A stretch of 64,000 bases of DNA from Miscanthus floridulus (lineage: Eukaryota; Streptophyta; Magnoliopsida; Poales; Poaceae): positions 15,463,100 to 15,527,099 of the forward strand of contig NC_089581.1 of NCBI RefSeq assembly GCF_019320115.1, given 5' to 3'. Positions 49,108-57,897 of the stretch are shown here, in pieces. The notes under the pieces are model-generated. The model made no database searches. It was not told the origin of the DNA and saw only the letters and a program-made list of their open reading frames with translations. A program made the translations under genes and the position numbers. Position 1 is the first letter of the stretch. Every line of letters begins with the position of its first letter.

Positions 49108-50267
49108 ATATTCTTGGTCTCCCTAAATCTGCGAAGATATTCCAATGGTGTCTTATTTGTTCTCATCCTCAGACTCATGAGATCGACCAACTTCTTCTCA
49201 TTAGTACCCGTGTAGAAATATGAATGAAACTTCTGCTCTAGCTCTACCCACGTACCAATAGAATGAGCTGGTAAAGACGTGAACCACGTGAAAGCTAGTC
49301 CTGTAAGAGACAAAGGAAAATATTGAATCCTCCAAGCTTCATCTGAAGCAGCTTCTCCAAGCTGCATTAAGTACCGACTGACGTGCTCTATGGTATTAGT
49401 ATCATCTTAACCAGAAAACTTGGTCAAATCTGTTGGAGGTATCACCCTTGGAGGTAATGCCACTCTGTTGTACCACTCTGGATAAGGAGACTTGTATGAA
49501 TAGGATTGATTTTTTGGCTTCAAGCCGAACTGATTCTGCATCATATCAGTCATCCTATGCATCAAAACATCAATGCCTGAATCCTGATTTCCTTGTACTT
49601 GCACTCCAGAAGGCAATCTTGAAGCACTCCTATACCCTAGATTTGGCACAGCATTGATAGCATTATAATCAGTAAATTCTTGATACCCATCTCCATACAT
49701 ATTCTTCTGCAATCTGTTTGATGCTGGAGAAACTCTATAAGCTGAAGGTGGCACTTCTCCTGTGGTACCAAATGTTACCTGGCCATAGGTGGGATGTGAT
49801 TGCTTTTCAGTGTGAGTCAATCCACCTATATTTGAAGTCAATGCTCCTTCTTTTCCAATAGGCTTCTCTTGATGCTTTGGAACATTGAAAAGTGTCGGTC
49901 CACTGAGTGGGCCAACATTTTCTTCAAAGTATTTATCAACCATTGGACCAAAAGTACTGATCATGATTGCCCGAAAGGTATTTAGAAAAGCTGTGTGATG
50001 GTTTGTCATGGTTTCTCCCATAGCTTTATAAACCAGGGCTGCCATCTTCTGAGCATCCTCCTCTTCAGTTTAATCAGTTTGATGTGGAAGAAGAACCCTT
50101 GGCATTGACTGCTTTTGAAACACTTTGTTGCTCTTGTTTTTGGAAAAAGACATCAAACACTTCTGTTGGTATTGCTCACATGCTTGTAGCACTAAATCCC
50201 TGTAATTATCTGACAATTCTGCCATGGTCACATCCAGAACATGATCATTGTTGATCTCAGACGCCAT
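49108..50267 (-). pseudogene. Element C gag N-terminal half
   Basis: Minus strand, ATG at 50267. One frame with TAA stops near 50070 and 49407, then the conserved capsid block (W-R-I-Q-Y-F-P-L-S-L-T-G-L-A near 49330, F-T-W-F near 49280, L-E-Q-K-F near 49235). It is cut at 49107 by element D and continues in the same frame at 33169. Product is the Gag of a Tat element. Both stops could come from CAA by C-to-T change (inference). Confidence 0.82.
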
Positions 50268-50281
50268 CTTGAACTAACAGA

Positions 50282-50302
50282 TGGTCCCACCGAGCGTGCC
50301 AA
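50282..50302 (-). other. Element C primer-binding region
   Basis: On the minus strand TTGGCACGCTCGGTGGGACC lies six or so bases after the LTR end TGTGTCAACA; the same site as in element B. Confidence 0.65.
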
Positions 50303-50308
50303 AAAGTG

Positions 50309-51623
50309 TGTTGACACAAAATGTGACGCACTGTGCCTCACACACAGCAAGCCAGAAAGCGTGGCTTCAATCGGGTGCTCGGGTGCTTCGTGATCTGGAA
50401 ACGTGCCAGTCAGTTTGACCTAAAAAAACTAACAAGGGATAAAACAGTTAAATGCCAAACCAGAACATGTCGGGTGAGACCAGACAGTTCCATATATACG
50501 GCCCTGAAGCCACTTACAATGACATATAGCTATAGGAAGCTGTCTGCCAACAAGTTTATAAACCATTCAGCTAATCGTGAGATGAACACACGTAAAGATC
50601 CGATTGCCGAATGCATGTGCATGGGAAGACATGTTTGAACAAGTGAAATTAATTATGAGTTAATGCATAACCAAGCTCAGTAGTCCAGCCGAGTTGGGGT
50701 CCATGAAGAAGGAACGTGCAAATAAACACGATTAAACTAATCTAAAACCTGCATCTGCCGCACGACACCTAGTTTCGTCAAAGCTTAAACGTAATTAACA
50801 TGCATGAACCCACGACATGTGACAATCTAGATTAAAATAATTCAGCCATTATGAGCATGTTATCTATTTGCAAAGGTAATATGAAAGCAATGATCATTGA
50901 AGCACGAATAAAACCATAAGAGAGGGCCGAACAATATCAATCTAGATTGGGCAGAAGTGTGTTACAAATATATAAAATATTTAAAACATGCAATACAGGA
51001 TAACTTAATGAATCTATTTAGATTTTGCCATATCTAATAGAGCCGATAACTGTCTAGCTTTCACTAAGCATATTGAGCAAACGCCTGCCGCACGGTATCT
51101 ACTCATAAACAAAGCATAAGCAAAGACTTCTTGATTGTCAAGCAAAGATCCGCCGCACGATCATTGAAAACAAACAAGACTACTTGCATCACGTCTAAAT
51201 CCACCGCATGATACTAAACATGATAACAAGGTTGTCGAAACTTACGGAGGTCGATGGATCGATGACTCCTCTCGAAGAACTCGACGACACGATAAAAGGA
51301 CTCGAAAGTTGGCACGGGGCCGGTTGTATTGATTTGATTGTGAACCCCTATTACAATGGTCGAGGGTCAATATTTATACCCTAGACAAAACACGAGTCCT
51401 AAAAGACTACGATTTACAAAGGAACTCTTAAACAAACTTGGAAACTACGATTCCTTGCCCTAAACTCTCAGAGTCCTTTATTATTACAACTTTTATCTTT
51501 TCGATCAGCTTTGCCTGCCATCTTCTGCTTTCCCGAATGAAGTCACCACCTTCTAAAGTAACCGACTGCACAAGCATTTAGCCGACCGCTCGTTTTGTTT
51601 GCCGAATGTCCTTCTTCTCGCAT
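50309..51623 (-). repeat. Element C 5' LTR, end missing in gap
   Basis: Aligns with 26124-27435 over its whole length; about 50 bp of the LTR should remain inside the N run. TATA-like GGTATAAAT at 51372-51380 (minus). Confidence 0.88.
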
Positions 51624-51723
51624 NNNNNNNNNNNNNNNNNNNNNNNNNNNNNNNNNNNNNNNNNNNNNNNNNNNNNNNNNNNNNNNNNNNNNNNNNNNNN
51701 NNNNNNNNNNNNNNNNNNNNNNN
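51624..51723. other. Assembly gap, 100 N
   Basis: Exactly 100 unknown bases, a common scaffold placeholder. Any reading frame crossing it is meaningless. The sequences on the two sides are unrelated. Confidence 0.99.
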
Positions 51724-52374
51724 GAAATGTAAGGACGCATTCAGATCTCATGTTTGTTAAAGCAGGCACAACACATCTCAGGTTTTTGTGCTGATCAGGA
51801 TTGGGTTAGCCCCTCTTCTCCACCGAATACATCTGAAATTAATGGTTTCTAAAACCTTTCCTTAGACGAACCAGACAATTAAGTAAACACCATTACACCA
51901 CCAGACACCTGTGATCCCAATCCCATTAAGTGCACTACCGTTACCTGACACAAACACCACCTAAACAGAGTGAAGGGCAGGATACAGATCCATGACCGCC
52001 AAAATTATAAAATGAATTTACATGTATATGAGCACCCACACGGCGTTTAAAACTGCGATCAGCCAGAAAGATCTGAAACTCTGATCCAATAGGGGAGCAA
52101 AGGAAACAGAATTTAGGGGCGCAAATCCTCTTCAGCCACTACAACGCGTAACCGTAACTCCTATCAGATCCAAACCACGAAACTTCCAGATCTGAAGTCA
52201 GCGTCTTCCTCAGAGAACGAACTCGAGGAGAACCGCTTGCAGCAGAACGAAGCCGAGGAACAAACTAGCCGCAGAATGAAATCACGATCCTCAACTAGCA
52301 TGATCAGGCGGGGGACTCATCAGAAAGGGAAAAAAAATCGAAGTAACAGCGTGGGATCAGGGCGCGAGTCTCAC
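51724..52374 (-). other. Probable 5' UTR intron of a host gene, 3' part missing
   Basis: On the minus strand it is T-rich and starts at a donor (GTGAGA at 52374-52369) after CTCGAGATCTG. No coding frame. The style resembles the long 5' UTR introns of highly expressed grass genes. The acceptor and coding exons should lie left of the gap but are absent. Confidence 0.5.
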
Positions 52375-52490
52375 CAGATCTCGAGGAACTGCAGCAAGAT
52401 CTCGGTCGAGGAAGGCGGGCACCCGCACCACCAACGAAGAGAAGAGGAGCGGCGATCTGTCTCTTCCCTGCCTACGAGTTGTGTGTGTGC
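52375..52490 (-). other. Probable non-coding first exon of a host gene
   Basis: From about 30 bp after the TATA box to the donor at 52374. The sequence is CT-rich and GC-rich (minus: CACACACAACTCG..., CTCTTCTCTTCG), as is usual for grass 5' UTRs. The transcription start is estimated, not seen. Confidence 0.5.
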
Positions 52491-52514
52491 AGAGGAGAGG
52501 CGAGGCCACGAGTC

Positions 52515-52522
52515 CTTAAATA
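52515..52522 (-). promoter_or_regulatory. TATA box of the candidate host gene
   Basis: TATTTAAG on the minus strand inside GGGGTATTTAAGGACT, followed by a GC-rich leader and a splice donor. It lies outside any recognisable transposon. Confidence 0.55.
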
Positions 52523-52892
52523 CCCCGCCCCGCAAACCCACGGAATCAGATCTACCCCTCCCCTTCAAAAAATAACCGTGCCGTGTCCCGTAGAAAAAAA
52601 AAATAGTAACCGCGTCAAGGCTGGTCAGAAACCAGAAGCAACTGAGGAGAGGAGAGGAGACGACGAGTGCTAATCATGCATGCCACTGCCACCAAACTTG
52701 CATTAATCAAAAGGCTCTCACATGAGTCCATGACACTCCACCTAACCATTGCCCTATATGCCCTCAACCTCCTCACAGAAAAAGAAAATTATTCTCAAGC
52801 ACCATGAAGCGCATAAACAAAAGGTGCTGCTGATAAAGCTTCTCCCTTTTTCTTTTTCTCATGGGTTGCTGATTGAGCAATTTTACTGTCTG
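52523..52892. other. Upstream region of the candidate host gene
   Basis: No gene or repeat that I can identify. GGAGAGGAGAGGAG at about 52646 is a short purine repeat. Confidence 0.4.
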
Positions 52893-52999
52893 TTCGTTTG
52901 TTGGTTTCTAAGCTGATTTGGATTAGCTGGTGCTGGTTTGCTAAGAGAGAAAAACACTGTTGACTATTTAATTTGGGCTGACTGAAACCAACAAACGAA
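52893..52999 (-). mobile_element. MITE-like element 1
   Basis: Perfect 15-bp inverted ends TTCGTTTGTTGGTTT (52893-52907) and AAACCAACAAACGAA (52985-52999). The inside, read on the minus strand, shares TTTTTCTCTC with the next two elements. No convincing target duplication. Confidence 0.7.
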
Positions 53000-53150
53000 T
53001 AAACCGTTAACTGAGCAGCCTGATTACTCCCTAATCAGATCTGGCTCTTCTCTCTGTTCAGTGCACAGAGAGAGTGGTAAGGTCGGGCAGCAAGATGGGT
53101 GCGTACATATAGCCCATGAACTGGAAGCAAGTTCAGTAACATGCGTCATA

Positions 53151-53255
53151 TTCGCTTGGCTTATAAGTCGTATTTTTTTAATTAATAAATAGTATTTTTC
53201 TCTCATAATAAATCAGTCAACAGTATTTTTAACTACGGCTTATTAGTGAAGCGAA
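53151..53255 (+). mobile_element. MITE-like element 2
   Basis: Inverted ends TTCGCTT... and ...AAGCGAA; inside AGTATTTTTCTCTCATAATA and AATCAGTCAACAG. About 105 bp. Confidence 0.65.
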
Positions 53256-53306
53256 AAAGGCTATGGTCTGAAGAATGACCTAAGAGTTGATGTAATTTAC
53301 AGCTTA

Positions 53307-53416
53307 TTCGTTTAGTCGTATTTAGTTTATAAGTCATAGCTTATCAGTCAACGAACAATATTTTTCTTTCACACCAAATCAGTTAATAGTACTCTCAACT
53401 CTGACATATAAACGAA
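53307..53416 (+). mobile_element. MITE-like element 3
   Basis: Ends TTCGTTTA and TAAACGAA; inside ATATTTTTCTTTCACACCAA and AATCAGTTAATAG, the same family as elements 1 and 2. About 110 bp. Confidence 0.65.
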
Positions 53417-53989
53417 ACCGGTCCAAACGAACCGGGCTTAATCCACGGTCAACTAAGGCAGCAAACGAATAATTGGGCTCTGAACCATATAATATGGAAC
53501 GAGTACCAATCAAGGACGCAAAAGTTACAGCATCGGTGACAGAGACGTGAGAAATGCAGGCCGGATCAACGGAGCCCAGGCAGTAGAAAATTTCATAGCC
53601 TGGACACAGTCAGATCCAGGAAGCTGATGCTGATGCTTCTGCCAGTGATTACTCTCCACCAAACAAAACGTGTGTTTTTGTTTGCTGGTTAACAAACAGA
53701 GGCAGCGTTGATGCCATCTAAAAGTTAAAAGAAAAAATAAAAAGGAAAAAATATTGGAGAGGCGTTCTTTATGCAGAGACGGACGGAGTGTAAGCAGGAA
53801 AAGGGAGAACTTTTCTTAGCCTGCAGTCACTGTCATTTGATTAATGCTAGCAATAGACTGACAAAGACTCCATCTTTCTTTTTCTTCATTAATTAAGCTA
53901 CCATTTACGAAAAGACTCTAGCCCTTAGTTCTCCAAAAGTGCACTATGCAAAAAGAAGATTCCCCATCACATTAAACTTACGGTACATG
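53417..53989. other. Intergenic stretch between MITEs
   Basis: No coding frame or repeat recognised; a T/A-rich tract lies at 53719-53755. Confidence 0.4.
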
Positions 53990-54231
53990 GGTCTTGTTTA
54001 GATCACCTCCAAATTCCAAGTTTTTTTCACTCTCTCTCAATCACATCAATTTTTGTACGCATGCATGGAGCATTAAATGTAGGTAAAAAAAAACTAATTG
54101 CACAGTTTTGTTGTAAATCACGAGACGAATCTTTTGAGCCTAGTTAGTCCATGATCGGACAAAGTTTGTCAAATACAAGCGAAACGTGCTACAGTGTCCA
54201 TATTGTAAAAATTTGCAATCTAAACAAGGCC
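53990..54231 (+). mobile_element. MITE of the CTTGTTTAG family
   Basis: Ends GGTCTTGTTTAGAT and ATCTAAACAAGGCC are inverted repeats; flanked by ATG (53987-53989) and ATG (54232-54234), which may be a 3-bp target duplication. Inside are ACTAATTGCACAGTTT and CGAGACGAATCTTTTGAGCC, words very common in grass promoters. Confidence 0.75.
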
Positions 54232-54363
54232 ATGCATGGAGTACTAAATGTAGACGAAATCAAAAACTAATTGCACAGTTTGCTTTAACTTTGCGAGACG
54301 AATCTTTTGAGCCTAATTAGTCAATGTTTGGACAATAATTCACAAATACAAACGAAATGCTAC
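54232..54363 (+). mobile_element. Second, partial copy of the same MITE
   Basis: Matches the previous element from GCATGGAG onward, including CGAGACGAATCTTTTGAGCC, and breaks at GCTAC (54359-54363), where element E begins. The missing end should lie beyond the right end of E. Confidence 0.75.
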
Positions 54364-54482
54364 TGTCGGGGACCTAATACCGGGGTACCCCAGAAGATGG
54401 AACCAATAACCGCCAAACGTGAAAAACTTCTGGACGCATAAGGGCGCCGTTTCATCCCTCGTTCGGGTAAACAGGAGTTTGG

Positions 54483-54764
54483 TTCCGCCTCGCCCGACGC
54501 CTTTGGGAGATAACTCTGCCTCGCCCGAGGGCTCAAGGTTAATCTCCGTCTCGCCCGACGCCCTTGAAGACAGGCTCGGTCTCGCTCGAGGGCCAAGGGA
54601 TAAACTCCGTCTCGCCCGACGCCTTAAAGGCGGGCTCGGTCTCGCCCGAGGGCTGAGGGATAGGTTCCGCCTCGCCCGACCCCGGAGGGGCAAGGTCGGT
54701 CTCACCCGAGAGATAGGAATTGGTCTCCGTTTCGCCCGACGGGAAGGAACGAGTCTCACCCTGC
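54483..54764 (+). repeat. Minisatellite of ~60-bp units in element E LTR
   Basis: Units start at 54483, 54545, 54606, 54666 and 54726 (periods 62, 61, 60, 60; the last is partial). Each begins TTCCGCCTCGCCCGA or TCCGTCTCGCCCGACG, and the full ones have a second CTCGCCCGAGGG half, so the basic motif is about 30 bp. Confidence 0.85.
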
Positions 54765-55481
54765 TCCATATCTAAAGATTGGATTCATCCTCCCTGACAA
54801 CTTCTCCCCATTCCCTCGAGATGATAAGTACAGGGTAAGACAAGACATTAGGGTCAACCGTGGCTCCAAGGACCATACCCTGCGCCCTGGCAGGAAAAGT
54901 ACTGCCAGGGGATGACAGGACAGGTGCTTTAGACCCTTCTGGGCGCCGCAGAGCCCGAAAGGTTGTACAGGTGTGTGCTCCTCGCCCTATAGAGTTGTAG
55001 GCGCCGCCTTCAGCCCTGGGACACGCAACCCGACGAAGATATGCGACAACCGCTACGCTCCAGAAAAGGACTTAATATCTCCACGCACGACGGACATTCC
55101 ATCATCATACTATGGACCCAAGGGAGCGGAACCCACTTCCCGACCCCTCAGGTCCGCCAAGTCAGAAGGCCTTGACCACGTCGTCGCTCCGGACCCCGAC
55201 CCCTCATCCCTCCGACGAAGACTCACAGGAACCAGAAGGCGTGCGGAGCAAGGCTGGGAGAGGCCAATAAGTCAAAACCATAGTACTACAGCCCACACCC
55301 TGCGCAGGGCAGCATTCTATAATCAACCTGACATTCTACAGAGACATTAACAGTATTGTAGGCGCCTATCTTTCTTCGCACTCACTAGAATGAAGGAGGA
55401 GGATTGGGTAGACGTGAGCCACAAGACTAAGTAGAATATACATCCTTAACCCTCGCCCTTGTAAAAGCCACCCCCTTCCTC

Positions 55482-55490
55482 TATAAAAGG
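55482..55490 (+). promoter_or_regulatory. TATA box of element E LTR
   Basis: TATAAAAGG, the same word and a similar position as in element D. Confidence 0.7.
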
Positions 55491-55803
55491 GGATGCGCTT
55501 CCTCCATCAGAGGGGGGGACTCGGAAGACCAAAAACGAGACCACGCACTCATACATACAGTCAAGCGGCTACGAAGCTCTTGACCTCCTTTCAACTCTTC
55601 CATCAAAGACTTGGGACCAGTCCCTCTCTCGATCGTTTGTACCCCTTACTACAGACCGTTCACGGTGCTAATAACACGAGCAGCAGCAAACTAGACGTAG
55701 GGACATTCGGCCTGAACCAGTATAAATCTTGTGTCCTTTAGCGCACCATCTGAACGCGCATTACTATAAATTTACTTACCGGTGCTTGTACGAAACACCG
55801 ACA

Positions 55804-55823
55804 GTTGGCGCGCCAGGTAGGGG
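55804..55823 (+). other. Element E primer-binding site
   Basis: GTTGGCGCGCCAGGTAGGGG immediately after the LTR. Confidence 0.8.
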
Positions 55824-55850
55824 ACTTGCGTGTTCCAAATCAGGCCTCGG

Positions 55851-57897
55851 ATGGCCACCCATGCAATCACCTGGGCCCCGGGCGCACACGTGCGTTTCAG
55901 CGACCTAAATTTCATCATCACACTAGGAGGAGAGCTGGCGCTGACTCACTCAGCCGCTCCATCTCCCCCTTCCATCAACCTCAGCCGTCTTAGGCTTGAG
56001 GGCCCGCCGGGCAACTCCCAGGGAGTCCCGTCATCAAAGGAGGCCTCTCACTACGCCACCCTGTGTCCGGAAGGGTCCATACGGAGCGCCCCAACAGCGT
56101 TTCCGTTCGGTCTCCGCAACACTGCGGTGACCGCTGGCCGCCTTCTGGCGCTACGTATGGTTCAATCACCCATGGACATCGAGTTCGTGGGGGCGATTGA
56201 GCGGGATACGGAGACCCTCTATGAGCTCCTCAACAAGGAGCCGGGATCGTTCTCTAGCTCGGATTCCAGTAGGGGGAGCCACCACCCTTCTCGGGAGTGC
56301 TTCATGATGCAGACCCCCGAAGGTCACGTCGAAAGCGCCTCTAGGGAAGAGGACACTCCTACAAACAACCCTGACAGCAGATCCGGGGAAGAGATGACAG
56401 CCCCATCTCGCCTAAGGATGGAGCAGCTGAGGGCCCGTCAGCAAGAGATCGATGAGGCTGGGCAAGGGCTCGTCCAGGAATACGCGGATATCAATCGTGA
56501 GATTGAACGCCGCAAAGACGGGGGGCGCGCACGTGCCACGGCCCGCACCGTACATCAAAGGATCCTCACCGACGATGGGGCCCTTCCTCACTTTGCCCGA
56601 GCCAGCCAGAACATCACCGCAGCAATCGCCTTGCTGCATGGCCTTCTGGAGGCCGTGACGTCCGAGGATCGCCGCGCTCGCCGGGAGATTCGCACGTTGC
56701 TCGAGCGTGCAGCGGCGCAGCAGGCGGAAAGTTCGTTGTCTCGACGACGCGAACCCGACACCAGCCAGCGCGCGCCCTCAGTGTGTCCCACCAAGGACGC
56801 ATCCGTACACCAAACACCGCCAGCCGGCGGGTAGCCCTCCGTCGTCCTAGTACATCAACGCCTCGGCCATGGCCGCGACGTACGTAGCATCATCGACGCT
56901 CGGAGACATGCCCACAGCGACGATGGAGAAGCAGCACGCCGCGGCTATCATCCCCGATGTGGCGGGCGCTACGACAGCAACGAGGACCGAAGCCCGAGCC
57001 CCGGCCTGCCAGGCCCTCAGGCCTTCGGCCGATACATCCTCAACGCTGCGTTCCCCCTAAGATATCGACCGCCTACCAACATCCCTAAATATTCTAGCGA
57101 AACAAATCCTGGGCTTTGGCTCGAAGACTATCGGCTTGCATGTCAGGCCGGTGGTGCGAGTGATGACAATTTCATTATTCGCAATCTCCCGCTGTTCTTG
57201 GCCGACTTGGCACGAGCATGGCTGGAGCACTTACCGTCCAATGCTATTCAGAGTTGGGCGGATCTGACGGAGATCTTTGTGGGTAACTTCCAGGGCACGT
57301 ACAAACGCCCTGAAAACCCATGGGACCTCAAAAACTGCCGCCAGAAGGCCGATGAAACCCTTCGCGAGTACATTCGGCGCTTCTCTCGACAGTGCAACGA
57401 GCTCCCTAACGTCGCCAACGCCGACGTGATAGGAGCCTTTCTGTCCGGAACAACCTGCGAATCCCTGGTCCACAAGTTAGGACGCAGGGGCCCACAAACT
57501 ACCAAGGAACTCCTGGACATCGCCACTAGTCATGCCTCTGGAGAGGAGGCGGTCGGAGCCATCTTTGATCGCTCCGACAGAAAGATGAGGCGGGACGAGG
57601 ACGCCGGCGAAGGCGCCTCCAACCGTCCTGCCAAAAAGAAAAATAAGAAGCAACGGCGCAACAACCCGCTCGTGTCCGCTGCCGACCACAAAGGTGGCCG
57701 AAAGCCTGCGGAAGGCACTCCGAAACACTTTGAGAAAATGCTCGAGGGGCCATGCCCAAACCACGCCTTCCCGGCCAAGCATCTATACAAGGATTGCGGC
57801 CTCATGCGCAAATACTTGGCCGGAGGCCTTAACAAAGGGGAGCAGGAGAAGGTGCCCGTTCCCACCACTAACGACACGGAGGAGAAGGACGAAGAAT
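55851..57897 (+). pseudogene. Element E gag, one nonsense codon and truncated C-terminus
   Basis: ATG at 55851. The frame is continuous from 55851 to about 57897 apart from one TAG at 56832. The N-terminal part is variable; a coiled-coil-like stretch (R-M-E-Q-L-R-A-R-Q-Q-E) lies near 56418-56520; the conserved capsid part begins near 57090 with W-L-E-D-Y-R-L-A, W-L-E-H-L near 57220, G-N-F-Q-G-T near 57285 and C-N-E-L-P near 57393; a Lys-rich stretch lies near 57630. At about 57895 the sequence jumps into the middle of reverse transcriptase, so the gag end and all of protease are lost. Encodes the capsid of a Tat element. Confidence 0.85.

Larger units (their letters stand above)
26124..51623 (-). 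mobile_element. Element C, Tat-type Gypsy, interrupted by element D and ending in the gap
   Basis: Minus-strand order from right to left: 5' LTR 50309-51623 (its end is in the N gap), primer site near 50282-50302, gag N-terminus 49108-50267, element D insertion 33175-49102, gag C-terminus and protease 31230-33169, pol 27847-31116, 3' UTR and polypurine tract, 3' LTR 26124-27488. Left flank AATAC at 26119-26123. By eye the LTRs differ at roughly 37-40 of 1,315 sites. Confidence 0.88.
54364..55803 (+). repeat. Element E 5' LTR
   Basis: 1,440 bp from TGTCGGGGACC to AACACCGACA. TATAAAAGG at 55482-55490. A five-unit minisatellite occupies 54483-54764. Confidence 0.9.

Noticed and set aside
51543..51794. 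Frames crossing the N gap
   Set aside because: They exist only because unknown bases are read as non-stop.
54339..54775. Frames over the minisatellite of the element E LTR, on both strands
   Set aside because: A 60-bp period divisible by three keeps several frames open at once; no protein resemblance.
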